A DNA stretch of 64,000 nucleotides from Gemmatimonadota bacterium (GTDB lineage Bacteria; Gemmatimonadota; Gemmatimonadetes; Longimicrobiales; Gaopeijiaceae), in the NCBI GenBank assembly GCA_009692205.1, contig SHZR01000014.1:1-64000 (forward strand), written 5' to 3'. The position numbers were made by a program, and so were the translations under genes. The notes under the pieces were generated by a model. It made no database searches and had not been told where the DNA came from. It was given only the letters and a program-made list of their open reading frames with translations. Positions within the stretch are counted from its first letter, which is position 1. Each line of letters starts with the position of its first letter. This document shows, piece after piece, positions 7,942-17,213 of this stretch.

Positions 7942-9021
7942 TCAACGGCCGGCCGTCTCCTCCGCGACGCGGCCCTCCATCGCGGGCGTGACCCGGAACT
8001 CGAGGCGGCCCTCGACCAGCGTGATGAAGAGCGCCGCGATGCCCTCCCGTCGCGCGAGCTCGTAGCCGTCGACCGGGCCGAGGACGCACAGCGCGGTGGC
8101 CCACGCATCAGCGAGAGACGCACTGGTGTGGAGCACGCTAACGGAGGCGCCGCGGCTGTGGATCGGTTGTCCGGTGCGCGGATCGATGATGTGCGCGTAA
8201 CGAACTCCGTCGAGCTCGAAGTAGTTCCGGTAGTCGCCCGAGGTCGCGATGCCCTCGTCCGCCAGTTCCACCGTGCCCCAGACCTCTCCCAGCCCGTCCG
8301 GCCTCTCGATGCCGACCCTCCAGCCTCTCCCTGTTCGTCTCGCGCCCACCGCCCGGATCTCCCCGCCGACATCCACCAGAAAGCTCGTGAGCCCGAGGTC
8401 GCTCAGCCCGGAAGCGACGGCATCAGCGCCGTATCCCTGGGCGATCGCCGAGAGGTCGATGGTCATTCCCGGATTCGACTTGAAGACGGTGCCGGCCGCG
8501 AGGTCGACCTCCAGGCCCGCGTAGCCGACGATCTGGAGTAGAGCGGCCAAGTCTTCCTCGTCCGGAATCGGTCCCGTGCGGTCCCTCGGGCCGAACCCCC
8601 ACGCGTCGACGAGCGGCGCGACCGTGACATCGAACGCGCCGTTCGAACGCTCGCTCACGTCGCGGGCCTGCTCGAGGACCTCGAGCACCTCCTGGCTGAC
8701 CGGAAAGGGCTCGGTGCTCTCGTGCGCGTTGAAGCGAGAGATCTCCGAGCCCGGATCGTACGTCGACATGAGGCGGTTCACGAGATCGAGCCGTTCGTCG
8801 ATGACCGCGCGCACGCGGTCGCGCTCCTCGGGCGAAAGGTCCTCGTCCACACTGACGCTGAACGTGGCGCCCATGGTGGGGCCCACGAAGTCGTGCACGG
8901 CGTCGTCGGTGCGCGCCAAAGGGCGCCACACGGCGAGACCGCCCAGAGCCGCCAGGGCGACCACTCCGCCGATCCACCGGCGGCGGGAATCGGTTTCCTT
9001 TCGGGCGTATTGGACCGTCAT
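7942..9021 (-). CDS. apbE: FAD:protein FMN transferase (ApbE)
   Basis: A 359-residue exported flavin transferase. A hydrophobic segment at about residues 17-33 acts as a signal anchor, followed by GPTMGATFSV, the start of the ApbE fold. Family features are LMSTYDPGSEISRFN, GAFDVTVAPLVDAWGFG, DLSAIAQGYGADAV, the VDVGGEIRAVG segment and HIIDPRTGQP near residue 255. ApbE uses FAD to attach FMN to Thr in periplasmic subunits of Nqr/Rnf and related reductases. No Nqr or Rnf gene is in the window. Length fits the family. Confidence 0.95.
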   Translation of the reverse strand: MTVQYARKETDSRRRWIGGVVALAALGGLAVWRPLARTDDAVHDFVGPTMGATFSVSVDEDLSPEERDRVRAVIDERLDLVNRLMSTYDPGSEISRFNAHESTEPFPVSQEVLEVLEQARDVSERSNGAFDVTVAPLVDAWGFGPRDRTGPIPDEEDLAALLQIVGYAGLEVDLAAGTVFKSNPGMTIDLSAIAQGYGADAVASGLSDLGLTSFLVDVGGEIRAVGARRTGRGWRVGIERPDGLGEVWGTVELADEGIATSGDYRNYFELDGVRYAHIIDPRTGQPIHSRGASVSVLHTSASLADAWATALCVLGPVDGYELARREGIAALFITLVEGRLEFRVTPAMEGRVAEETAGR

Positions 9022-9245
9022 GGCCGCAGAAGCTAGCGCGGCCCGCGCCGCTCGGCGTCTTCATCGCGCGGCCACCGCACGCTATGGTGAGCGGGACATG
9101 AACGCCGGAGACCGTAGATGAGCCCAGCGACTGCAGGCCATGGAGGGCCTGGTGGGTCGCAGCGCCCTGATCTCGTGAGCGAGACGCGCAGCCCTGCTCC
9201 GGGAAGCGGCCCCGGCGACACCTCGACTCGTGACCCCCGTCACGG

Positions 9246-10382
9246 GTGTCCTGGCACAGCCTCGAGGTCGACGAGGCTCTGCGCCGGCTCGTGTCCACGC
9301 GCGAAGGCCTCGACGGGCCTGAAGCGGCCCGGCGGCTCGCGTCGTTTGGGCCCAACCGGCTGCACCCACCCACGCCGACCTCGGCGCTCCGCATCCTGGC
9401 CAACCAGTTCGCGAGCCTCGTCGTCCTCCTGCTCCTCGCCGCGGCCGTCGTGTCGGCGCTCCTCGGCGACGTGCTGGAAGCCGAAGCTATAGGCGCGGTC
9501 CTCGCGATCAACACTCTCATGGGCTTCGTGCTCGAACTCCGCGCCCGACGCGCGATGGATGCGCTGCTCCATTACGAGGTGCCCGTCGCCAAGGTGGTGC
9601 GGGCGGGCCGCGTCGAGCAGGTCTCGTCCGATCGACTCGTGCCCGGAGACGTCATCGAGCTCCAAGAGGGCGACCGCGTGCCAGCCGACGCGCGCCTACT
9701 CAGCGCGGCGGAGCTGCGAACGAACGAGGCTCCGCTCACGGGAGAATCGCTTCCAGTCAACAAGACAGCCGCGCCCGTCGGGGACGCCGACGCCTTCCTC
9801 GCCGAGCGCACGTCCATGGTGTACTCGGGCACCGCGGTGTACGTCGGGAGCGCCTCAGCAGTCATCGTCGACACGGGCGCGCAGACCGAGATCGGGCGGA
9901 TCGGGACGCTGGTCGCATCGGTCGAGGCGGGGAAGACGCCGCTCGAGGCGCGCCTCGACGAGCTCGGCCATCGGCTCGTCTGGTTGACGCTCGGCGTCGC
10001 CGCCGTGGTCACGGGGCTCGGCGTCCTCCAGGGCCTGCCCTTCGGGCGCATGATCCAGACCGGCATCGCGCTCGCGATCGCCGCGGTGCCGGAGGGGCTC
10101 CCTGCGGTCGCGACGATCGCGCTCGCAGTCGGGTTCCGCAGAATGGCGCACCGTCACGCGATGGTCCGACGCCTCTCCGCGGTCGAGTCGCTCGGCGCTA
10201 CGACCGTCGTCTGCACCGACAAGACCGGCACCCTGACCGCAGGCGAGATGACGGCCACGATCGTGGTTGGCTCACGCACGACCATGGAGGTCACGGGAAC
10301 GGGGTTCGGCGCCGTTGGTGAGTTTCGGAGGTGGAACCGGCGGCCATGGGCGCAGCCCCTGGAGTCGCCTAGAACGCGCTGA
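9246..10382 (+). pseudogene. Cation-transporting P-type ATPase, C-terminal ~60% missing
   Basis: The first ~355 residues match P2-type calcium/cation ATPases, which are about 900 residues. They include the cation_ATPase_N domain (residues 1-70), two membrane helices near 53-95, the actuator loop with TGES at about 165, membrane helices 3-4 with the PEGLP motif, and the phosphorylation site DKTGTLT at Asp325. Similarity stops around GEFRR (about 10330). The frame then runs out into the end of the converging acyl-CoA dehydrogenase gene. The nucleotide-binding domain and six helices are absent, so it cannot pump. The GTG start is the first after an in-frame stop at 9231. Confidence 0.85.
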
Positions 10383-11550
10383 GCCCCGTGAGCGTCTGGC
10401 CGAGAATCAGCGAGTGCACGTCGTGCGTGCCCTCGTAGGTGTAGACCGACTCCAAGTTCGCCATGTGCCGCATCGACTGGTACTCGATCAAGATGCCATT
10501 GCCGCCGAGCAGGCGGCGCGCCTCGCGTGCGACGTCGGTGGCCATGTCGACGTTGGCGCGTTTGGCGAGCGACACCTGCTGCGGGGTCATCGTGCCCTCG
10601 TCCTTCATGCGGCCGAGCCGGTAGCAGACGAGCTGCGCCTGTGTGATGCTCGTCAGCATATCCGCTAGTCGTACCTGCTGGATCTGCTTCCCGCCGATCG
10701 GCGTGTCGAACATCACCCGCTCCTTGGCATACGAGAGCGCCTCGTGGAAGCACGCCATCGCCGCGCCGACCACGCCCCACGAGATGCCGTAGCGCGCCTG
10801 CGTCAGGCACATGAGCGGGCTCTTCAGCCCCGCCGATTCGGGCAGCACCGCGTCGGCGGGCAGCTCGACGTCCTGGAAGACCAGCTCGCTCGTGTCCGAG
10901 GCGAGCAGCGACAGCTTGCCCTTCTGGTCCTTCGCGCTGAAGCCCGGGATGTCCGTTGGGACCACGAAGCCTCGGATCCCCTTCACGTCGCCGATGTCGC
11001 CGGTCTGGGCCCACACCACCGCGACGTCCGCCATCGAGCCGTTGGTGATCCACATCTTGGCGCCGTTCAGCACCCATCCGTCCGAGGTCTTCTTGGCCGT
11101 GGTGATCATGCCGGCGGGGTTCGAGCCGTAGTCGGGCTCGCTCAGACCGAAGCAGCCGATCGCCTCCCCGGTGGCGAGCTTGGGCAGCCACTCGCGGCGC
11201 TGTGCCTCGCTGCCGAACGCGAAGATCGGGTACATGACCAGCGCGCCCTGCACGGACGCGAACGAGCGGATGCCGGAGTCCCCGCGCTCGAGTTCCTGCA
11301 TGATGAGCCCGTACGACACGTTGTTCAGAGCGGCGCAGCCGTACTCCTCGGGAAGCGTCGCACCCAAGACGCCCAGCTCGCCGAGCTCGGGGATCAGCTC
11401 CTTGGGGAAGCGACGCTCGATGTACGCCTTGCCGATGATCGGCATGACGTTGTCCTCGACCCAGGCGCGGATCGTGTCGCGGATCATGCGCTCCTCGTCG
11501 GAGAGGAGCGAGTCGATGTCGTAGAAGTCGATGCCTTGGAACTTGGCCAT
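10369..11550 (-). CDS. gcdH: Glutaryl-CoA dehydrogenase-like acyl-CoA dehydrogenase
   Basis: A 393-residue flavoprotein of normal length. Residues 20-130 form the helical N-terminal domain with IRSFASVQGALVMYPI, where the Arg and the Ser-Val-Gln segment match the glutaryl-CoA binding site. CFGLSEPDYGSNPAGM marks the FAD-binding domain and YEGTHDVH carries the catalytic Glu near residue 373. The family oxidises and decarboxylates glutaryl-CoA to crotonyl-CoA in lysine and aromatic catabolism, passing electrons to ETF. The gene stands alone. Its 3' end overlaps the truncated P-type ATPase frame by 14 bp. Confidence 0.9.
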   Translation of the reverse strand: MAKFQGIDFYDIDSLLSDEERMIRDTIRAWVEDNVMPIIGKAYIERRFPKELIPELGELGVLGATLPEEYGCAALNNVSYGLIMQELERGDSGIRSFASVQGALVMYPIFAFGSEAQRREWLPKLATGEAIGCFGLSEPDYGSNPAGMITTAKKTSDGWVLNGAKMWITNGSMADVAVVWAQTGDIGDVKGIRGFVVPTDIPGFSAKDQKGKLSLLASDTSELVFQDVELPADAVLPESAGLKSPLMCLTQARYGISWGVVGAAMACFHEALSYAKERVMFDTPIGGKQIQQVRLADMLTSITQAQLVCYRLGRMKDEGTMTPQQVSLAKRANVDMATDVAREARRLLGGNGILIEYQSMRHMANLESVYTYEGTHDVHSLILGQTLTGLSAF

Positions 11551-11680
11551 CTCACGAACACCCGGGTTGTAGGCTGGCTCTGAATAGCGGCGCGGAATCT
11601 ACGCGGACGGACGTTCCTCGGCAGATCCTGGGGCGGCCGTGTTCGGCGGCACCGCCTCGATCAGGGCGCGGGCCATCGAC

Positions 11681-12193
11681 TCAGCCCCCCACGTACCAGA
11701 GCAGCGTGCGCGCCACCTCTTCCACGGCGGATGCGAGACCGCGCGGGTCCTCGCCCGGAGTGCTCGCGAGCGCCGCCTGCACGGGGAGAACTACGGCCTC
11801 GGCGGAGACGAGAGCGGCGGTGCGCCGAAGCTCCCCATAAAGGGGATCGCCCACGCGGTCCACCTCGGCCTGGAGGAACACGCCCACGGGCAGCCCTCGG
11901 GTGCGCGCCTGCGTGCCGGGCGACCGGGCCATGCGCTCCTTGACGTCCACCGCCGAGATCCACATGACGCCCTGCCCTCGCTCCCGTAGGCCGTACGCGA
12001 GCTCGGCGTCCGGGTCGCCGGCCACGCCCAGGTTCTGCTGGACCGGCAGGAGCAGCACGCGGAGGCCCCGGAGGTCTGGCGCCACGCCGCGGGTGGAGCC
12101 GGGCTCGGGCAGTGCCGCCCGGCCGCCGCAAGCGGCGAGCACGGATGCCATGAGGACCACGAGCGGCACGCGAGCGCGATCAGCGAGCGACAT
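11681..12193 (-). CDS. Exported lipoprotein of unknown function
   Basis: A 170-residue protein with a lipoprotein signal, LVVLMASVLAAC|GG, so Cys22 should be lipidated. The mature part has an LRVLLLPVQ segment resembling the start of the GNA1162/CsgG-like fold, where small lipoproteins read out a periplasmic nucleotide- or peptide-like site, but this is weak. The gene lies 6 bp downstream of the VapC-like gene, on the same strand, probably by chance of packing. No other domain is recognisable. Confidence 0.75.
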   Translation of the reverse strand: MSLADRARVPLVVLMASVLAACGGRAALPEPGSTRGVAPDLRGLRVLLLPVQQNLGVAGDPDAELAYGLRERGQGVMWISAVDVKERMARSPGTQARTRGLPVGVFLQAEVDRVGDPLYGELRRTAALVSAEAVVLPVQAALASTPGEDPRGLASAVEEVARTLLWYVGG

Positions 12194-12199
12194 GCGCTT

Positions 12200-12634
12200 C
12201 TACTTCTCCTGGCGGGGAGTGGGTACGACAACCAATTCGAGCTCGCTGATTCCTTTGAAGTCGTCTGGATTGCAGGTGTACAACGGTAATTCGTTGGCGA
12301 CCGCGGTCGCGGCGATCATCGCGTCGAACGAGCGAGCCGCGGGCTTCCGTCCCGAGCGCCGGAGCGATGCTGCCAAACGACCGAACACGCGAGCGGCGCG
12401 TGCATCGAACGGCAACGGGTCGAAATCGGACTCCGCTTGCTGAAGGTGGGCCTGTCTGGAGGCGCGCTCTTCATCCGTCATCGCGACGAGCGGGCCCACG
12501 GAAAGTTCTGCGAGCGTGACCGCGGTGATGAGTGGCTCGCGGGGGAGCGCATCTGGATCTTCGATGCGCGGCAAGAGAATCACGGTGCTGGTGTCGAGCA
12601 CGCCCCGAATGTGGCGAGCTGGCGTGTCACTCAA
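12200..12634 (-). CDS. VapC-type PIN-domain ribonuclease toxin
   Basis: A 144-residue PIN domain. The acidic residues expected to bind Mg are Asp14 in GVLDTST, the Glu in TLAELSVG near residue 44, Asp in RSFDAMIAATA near 104 and Asp in CNPDDF near 122. PIN toxins cut tRNA or rRNA when freed from their antitoxin. The start codon overlaps the stop of the antitoxin gene by 4 bp (ATGA), the usual antitoxin-first arrangement, so the two are translationally coupled. Confidence 0.92.
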   Translation of the reverse strand: MSDTPARHIRGVLDTSTVILLPRIEDPDALPREPLITAVTLAELSVGPLVAMTDEERASRQAHLQQAESDFDPLPFDARAARVFGRLAASLRRSGRKPAARSFDAMIAATAVANELPLYTCNPDDFKGISELELVVVPTPRQEK

Positions 12635-12867
12635 AGGGATGTATCCAACGTCCGGTCGAGGTCGGCGCGGAATGCGCGCCCGTCCACGGACGGAAGCCCG
12701 CGCCAGCGCGCAAGGATCGTCGCGGCCGGCAATGCTCGCCCCGGCAGAGGCCTAAGCTCTGCGACGGGCCGCCCGTCGAGCGTGACGGTGAGCGACTCCC
12801 CCTTGGCGACGCGCTGGAGGACACGGCCACCCTGATTGCGGAGCTCTCGGACGGTCACGTCGGCCAT
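12631..12867 (-). CDS. Phd/YefM-type antitoxin of the PIN toxin
   Basis: A 78-residue protein. Residues 1-45 match the Phd/YefM DNA-binding fold: VTVRELRNQGGRVLQRVAKGESLTVTLDGRPVAEL. The C-terminal ~30 residues, rich in Arg and Asp, would wrap around the toxin. The pair should repress its own promoter. A short palindromic segment (caccggtg, 12880-12887) lies just upstream of the start, a possible operator. Confidence 0.9.
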   Translation of the reverse strand: MADVTVRELRNQGGRVLQRVAKGESLTVTLDGRPVAELRPLPGRALPAATILARWRGLPSVDGRAFRADLDRTLDTSL

Positions 12868-12919
12868 AGTGCAACCGTATCACCGGTGATACACCGAGTC
12901 AACTCAGAGCCACGAACGG

Positions 12920-13330
12920 CTAAGGCTTCTCGTCCCCTGCCGCGTCCAAGTCGAGCGAGCACGAGTTGATGCAGTAGCGCATGCCCGTGGGGGTGGGCCC
13001 ATCCGGGAAGACGTGACCCAGGTGGCCACCGCACGATGCACACAGCACCTCGGTGCGGGTCATGAAGTGGCCCTTGTCGACCTCCGTGCGGACGTTGTCC
13101 CCCTCCATCGGCGCGTAGAAGGACGGCCATCCGGTGCCGGAATCGAACTTCGTGTCCGACGAGAATAGAGGAACGCCACAGCCGCGGCAGCGATACACCC
13201 CCTTGGACTTCTCCGAGTTGTACTTGCCCGTGAAAGCGCGCTCCGTGCCCTTCTCGCGGAGCACCTGGTACCCCTGGTCGTCGAGGATCTCCTTCCACTC
13301 CTTCTCCGACTTCTTCACGCGTTCGGCCAT
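12920..13330 (-). CDS. msrB: Peptide-methionine (R)-S-oxide reductase
   Basis: A 136-residue MsrB. Two zinc-binding CxxC pairs are present (CRGCG near residue 48 and [12 protein letters not shown] near 97). The substrate-binding segment [10 protein letters not shown] is intact. The catalytic Cys lies in RYCINSCSL near residue 120. Most homologues have Ala where the second Cys of this motif stands. The enzyme reduces Met-R-sulfoxide in proteins. No signal peptide, so cytosolic. The ATG at 13330 begins [16 protein letters not shown]; longer readings upstream are in antisense DNA of the ilvE/cupin genes. Confidence 0.95.
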   Translation of the reverse strand: MAERVKKSEKEWKEILDDQGYQVLREKGTERAFTGKYNSEKSKGVYRCRGCGVPLFSSDTKFDSGTGWPSFYAPMEGDNVRTEVDKGHFMTRTEVLCASCGGHLGHVFPDGPTPTGMRYCINSCSLDLDAAGDEKP

Positions 13331-13480
13331 GAGCGTCCCCTGGGTCGAGGGTCCGTGCGCGCGGTTCCAACCCCCCTCACGCCGCCGGGGTCCAAGGCGC
13401 ATGAAACCTCCCCTCCATTGACAGGCCGCCCTCCCTGGCGCCGATTGGCCGTCCTTCGACCGACTTTTGGGAGCCTCCGT

Positions 13481-13864
13481 ATGAGCGTCAGCGCCGTTCG
13501 CCACGAAAGCTGGGTGGATATCCCGCGGGAGACCGTGACCGACGTCATCGCGCGCCGACTCTTCACCGGCCAGCGGATGATGCTCGCCCAGGTATATCTC
13601 GACAAAGGCGCCATCGTCCCGTGGCACTCCCACGAGAATGAGCAACTCACCTGGGTACTGGAGGGCGCTCTTCGGTTCTGGGTCGGCCAGGAGGGCTCGG
13701 CCGACATGAAGGACGTGGTGGTCGCCGCGGGGGACGTGCTCTACATCCCCTCCAACGTGCCCCACAAGGCCGAGGCCCTGGAGGATACGCTCGACGTGGA
13801 CGTATTCAGCCCGCCTCGGGAAGATTGGCTGAAGCACACGGATACATACTTCCAGAAGCGGTAA
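13481..13864 (+). CDS. Small cupin protein
   Basis: A 127-residue single-domain cupin. The first metal motif is [19 protein letters not shown] near residues 45-63 (His, His, Glu), and the second has the final His in NVPHKAEAL near residue 96. Such proteins bind Fe, Mn or Zn; activities range from dioxygenase to sugar isomerase and cannot be inferred here. A GGGAG sequence precedes the ATG. It is divergent from msrB and 111 bp upstream of ilvE. Confidence 0.88.
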   Translation: MSVSAVRHESWVDIPRETVTDVIARRLFTGQRMMLAQVYLDKGAIVPWHSHENEQLTWVLEGALRFWVGQEGSADMKDVVVAAGDVLYIPSNVPHKAEALEDTLDVDVFSPPREDWLKHTDTYFQKR

Positions 13865-13975
13865 GAATCCGGTGAGGCCGGCGGGTCGGGCTTCACGCGG
13901 GCGATGCGACTCATACATTAGGCAACGGGACCACGATCGCCGTTTCGACGGTGGCGATATCAAAGGATCGAGCTG

Positions 13976-14947
13976 ATGGGCGCTGGTAACGGATTCGAGC
14001 CGGTGGACTGGATCTGGCGCGACGGAACGTTCGTGCCGTGGAAGGACGCAAACATCCACCTGCTCTCCACCGCCGTACAGTTCGGGACCTCGGTCTTCGA
14101 GGGCATCCGCGCGTACGACACCAAGCGCGGCCCGGCCATCTTCCGGCTCGACCAGCACATCAGGCGGCTCTTCGACTCCGCGAAGATCTATCGCATGGTG
14201 CCGGACTACACGCCGGAGAATATCGCCGCGGTGTGCAAGGAGGTCGTCGTCAAGAACGGGCTTACGGACTGCTACATCCGGCCGATGATCCTGCGCGGAT
14301 TCGGCGCGCCCGGACTGAACCCGCTCCACAGCCCGATCGAGACGTTCGTGCCTACGTGGAGCTGGGGAGCGTACCTCGGTGAGGGGGCGCTCGCCCGCGG
14401 CGTGGACGTGTGCGTCTCGTCATGGCAGCGCGCCGAGCCCAACACGTTCCCCTCTCGCGCCAAGGCGGGCGGTCAGTATGTGAACGCGCAGCTCATGAAG
14501 ATGGAGGCGATCACAAACGGGTACGAAGACGCGATCGCGCTCGGCCCGGGCGGCCTCGTCAGCGAGGGGACGGGCATGAACATCTTCCTGGTCCGCGACG
14601 GCGCCTTGATCACACCGGTCCTGGACGGCACCTCCCTCGTGGGCATCACGCGCGGGGCCGTCATCCAGATGGCACAGGACCTCGGGTACGAAGTCAGGAA
14701 CGAGCCCGTGCCGCGCGAGAGCCTCTACACCGCGGACGAGATCTTCTTCACCGGCACCGCCGCGGAGGTCACACCGGTGGTGAGCGTGGACCGCATCCCG
14801 GTCGGCACCGGCAAGTGCGGACCGATCACGCTGAGGCTCCAGAAGCAGTTCATGCAGACGGTCCGCGGGGAGAACGACGACCCGCACGGCTACCTGACGT
14901 TGGTGAGTCAGGAGCCTCGTCGGGCCCGGCAGCCCGCGATCAGGTAG
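13976..14947 (+). CDS. ilvE: Branched-chain amino acid aminotransferase
   Basis: A 323-residue fold-type IV PLP enzyme. It starts at the ATG at 13976, preceded by AAAGGA. Family features are [12 protein letters not shown] near residue 40, [18 protein letters not shown] with the PLP-binding Lys near residue 162, the [13 protein letters not shown] block near 200 and [12 protein letters not shown] near 260. It transfers the amino group between glutamate and branched-chain 2-oxoacids, the last step of Leu/Ile/Val synthesis. The 3' end overlaps the converging methyltransferase by 8 bp. Confidence 0.95.
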   Translation: MGAGNGFEPVDWIWRDGTFVPWKDANIHLLSTAVQFGTSVFEGIRAYDTKRGPAIFRLDQHIRRLFDSAKIYRMVPDYTPENIAAVCKEVVVKNGLTDCYIRPMILRGFGAPGLNPLHSPIETFVPTWSWGAYLGEGALARGVDVCVSSWQRAEPNTFPSRAKAGGQYVNAQLMKMEAITNGYEDAIALGPGGLVSEGTGMNIFLVRDGALITPVLDGTSLVGITRGAVIQMAQDLGYEVRNEPVPRESLYTADEIFFTGTAAEVTPVVSVDRIPVGTGKCGPITLRLQKQFMQTVRGENDDPHGYLTLVSQEPRRARQPAIR

Positions 14948-15593
14948 GTCGGGGCTTCAGGGCACGCACCACCACATGGGGGTGGAGGTAGCCGCGGTCG
15001 ATCCGCGTCGCCTCCACGTCCACGAAGCCGGCGGCGCTCATCGCTCGCGACAGATCGTCGAGTGACTGGAAGTGCAGCCGTCCCCCGTGCGTCATCTTGA
15101 CCGCGCGCACGGCTAGCAGCTCCTCGAACGCCGCGGGCGCGAACTTCCAGGTCGGACTGGTATCCAGCTCCTTGACCACGATCGCGCCGCCGTCGCTCAG
15201 CGCGCGGTAGCATCCCTGGAGCACTTTCGCCTTCACCTCGTCGGGGAGCACGTAGAGCACGTCGAGGATCGTGATGCAGTCGAACGTCCCCTCGGGCAGA
15301 TCGTCCGCGGACCCCTGCCGTAGCACCGGCTTGCCGGCTTGGGACGTGGCGGCGAGCGCCAGCTTACGCGCATCCGCGTCGATCCCGTGCAGGACGAGCC
15401 CCGGCCTCTCGAGCGCGAGGTAGGTGAGCCACAGCCCTGAGCCACATCCCACGTCGAGCAGTCGGCCCTCGCGGGGAATGAACGGAAGCAGCCGGTCGAA
15501 CGGGCACACCGCCCAGCGCAGGTGAAGGTACGCCCTCGCTCCCGCCCCTGGCTCCCGGTATTGGGCGATCACCCTGGCCGCGCCCCGAGCCAT
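14940..15593 (-). CDS. Class I SAM-dependent methyltransferase
   Basis: A 217-residue Methyltransf_11/23-type enzyme. The SAM-binding motif I is LLDVGCGSGLWLTYLA near residue 50, followed by the acidic residue in HGIDADARKL. Motif II reads FDCITILDVLYVLP. The start codon shares one base with the upstream stop (TGATG), so it is the last gene of the operon GT2 - ChbG/HpnK-like - methyltransferase - methyltransferase. Its substrate is probably a lipid or glycan made by that operon. Confidence 0.88.
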   Translation of the reverse strand: MARGAARVIAQYREPGAGARAYLHLRWAVCPFDRLLPFIPREGRLLDVGCGSGLWLTYLALERPGLVLHGIDADARKLALAATSQAGKPVLRQGSADDLPEGTFDCITILDVLYVLPDEVKAKVLQGCYRALSDGGAIVVKELDTSPTWKFAPAAFEELLAVRAVKMTHGGRLHFQSLDDLSRAMSAAGFVDVEATRIDRGYLHPHVVVRALKPRPT

Positions 15594-16348
15594 CAGCGGC
15601 CCCCGTCGTCGCCGCGGGCGGCGCGGCAGATCAGCCCGACACCCATGGGAAGGTCCCGCCGCCTGAGGATGGAGCCCTCTAGGCCGAGTAGGCCGCCCAG
15701 CGCACGATTGATGGCACGCGGGGGCAGCCCGAAGCCGCTCATTCCGCCCGTGTCCGACACTCGCCTCGGGACCAAACGCTGAAGCGCCCGCACGATCGCG
15801 ACGGCCGGAAACAGCGTCGCGTTCAAGTAGCTGTTCTGCTCGATCCGCCACCCAGCCGCCAGCACGCGATCGCTCAACTCGGCACGGCGGTAACGTCGCA
15901 CGTGATGCACCCGGTCGTCGTGCACGCTCCAGAGCCACGGGTGCGCCGACGTCATGATCAGCATGTGCCCGCCAGGCCGCGTGACGCGGCGCATCTCCTC
16001 GAGCATGCGATCGTCGCGCTGCACGTGCTCGATGACGCCCAGAGCGGTCACGAGATCGAACGAAGCATCGGGGAACGGCAGGTCCGTGGCGCTCCCGACC
16101 GCGATGCGCGGCCAACCCCGTCCCTTCACGAACGAGGCGGCGGTGGAGGACGCATCCACCCCCCAGGTCGTACCGAAGCCCTGTAGCAAGTCGAGGTTGC
16201 CGCCGGTCCCGCATCCCACGTCGAGGATCCTGCTCCCCTCGCCGAGGCCGAGGCCCTCGATCTGCATGCGATACGTCTCGCGCATGCCGACGAACCACCA
16301 GTGCGTCTCCTCGAGCGCTCGCGTCTGCTGGAAGGCGACCTCCTCCAC
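15593..16348 (-). CDS. Class I SAM-dependent methyltransferase
   Basis: A 251-residue protein using the GTG at 16348, one base after the stop of the deacetylase gene. It opens with a segment typical of glycan/lipid methyltransferases, ALEETHWWFVGMRETY. Motif I follows as ILDVGCGTGGNLDLL, then LGVIEHVQRDDRMLEEMRRVTRPGG. The C-terminal ~80 residues include a hydrophobic stretch (ATLFPAVAIVRALQRLV). A neighbour of a polyprenyl-type glycosyltransferase, it probably methylates a lipid-linked sugar. Confidence 0.88.
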   Translation of the reverse strand: MEEVAFQQTRALEETHWWFVGMRETYRMQIEGLGLGEGSRILDVGCGTGGNLDLLQGFGTTWGVDASSTAASFVKGRGWPRIAVGSATDLPFPDASFDLVTALGVIEHVQRDDRMLEEMRRVTRPGGHMLIMTSAHPWLWSVHDDRVHHVRRYRRAELSDRVLAAGWRIEQNSYLNATLFPAVAIVRALQRLVPRRVSDTGGMSGFGLPPRAINRALGGLLGLEGSILRRRDLPMGVGLICRAARGDDGGR

Positions 16349-16349
16349 G

Positions 16350-17213
16350 TCAGGCCACCAACTCCGCGAAGCTCCGGAGCGCGAAGCCGCGGGCCGCGAT
16401 CGCCTCCCGTAGCGCCGGGTTCGAGAGCGCCGCGGTCTCGCCACTCCAGTCGTAGCCCCAGTCGTAGCGTGCTCGAAGCGCGGGCGTCGTGACGCCCGGG
16501 TGCGCGACCAACTCCGCCACTGCTCCGTCGGGAACGGCCGCGAGCCCCTCGAGGATGCGATCCACCGTCAGGTGGCCGCTCATGCCGAGTGCCGGCGTCG
16601 CGTCGGCGCACCGCAGCGCCCCGAGGGCGCCTCTCCGAACGCGCTGGAGCACGTTGAGCCCGGAGCGCAGCGCGAGGCCGGCGGCTCCCGGATGGCCCGC
16701 TGTCACAGGCACGAACGCCGGCACGCGCACCCAACGGATCCCGTGCTTGCGCGCCAGCTCGACGACCACGGGCCAGACGCCGGGCAGGAGGTGCACGTGC
16801 TGGTGACCATCCAGGTGCGTGGGCCGGATGCCGGCGTCCACGACCCTCTCGACTTGGGCCCCGAGTTCGCGCGCCACGGCCCCGCGGTCGAGTCGCAGCG
16901 TGAGCGCGCGCGACACGAGGGCCGGATGGCTATCGACGAAGCGGCCGTCTTTCGTCACCAGATCACCGAGGCGTCGCGGATCGGTGAGCGGACGCTCTCC
17001 GACGAGCGTCAGGTGCACACCGACATCGAGCCTCGGGTTCCGGCGGCACAGCTCCACCGCCTGTTCGAACGACGACCCCACCGCCGAGATCGAGGCGCTC
17101 GTCACGATGCCTTCGCGATGCGCGGCCTCGATGCCACGATCGATGTCGGGATGGAGACCCAAGTCGTCGGCGTTGACGATCAGCGTTCGGCGAGACTTGG
17201 CGATGCCGGGCAA
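16350..17213 (-). CDS. ChbG/HpnK (YdjC) family carbohydrate deacetylase
   Basis: A 287-residue YdjC-fold protein. The metal-binding motif NADDLG stands near residue 15. GVHLTL and HLDGHQHVHLLPGV give the histidine and aspartate ligands, and VAHPG lies near residue 238. Family members remove acetyl groups from diacetylchitobiose (ChbG) or from hopanoid-glucosamine lipids (HpnK). Position in an operon with GT2 and two methyltransferases favours a lipid-linked amino sugar as substrate. The start is a TTG immediately after the TGA of the GT2 gene. Confidence 0.9.
   Translation of the reverse strand: MPGIAKSRRTLIVNADDLGLHPDIDRGIEAAHREGIVTSASISAVGSSFEQAVELCRRNPRLDVGVHLTLVGERPLTDPRRLGDLVTKDGRFVDSHPALVSRALTLRLDRGAVARELGAQVERVVDAGIRPTHLDGHQHVHLLPGVWPVVVELARKHGIRWVRVPAFVPVTAGHPGAAGLALRSGLNVLQRVRRGALGALRCADATPALGMSGHLTVDRILEGLAAVPDGAVAELVAHPGVTTPALRARYDWGYDWSGETAALSNPALREAIAARGFALRSFAELVA

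Noticed and set aside
9022-9245. Open frames in the gap between apbE and the P-type ATPase
   Set aside because: Codon use is poor, no ribosome-binding site fits, and the frames overlap the ATPase start in another phase.
12920-14329. Long N-terminal extension of MsrB
   Set aside because: The extra codons are antisense to the cupin and ilvE genes; the ATG at 13330 begins the conserved domain.
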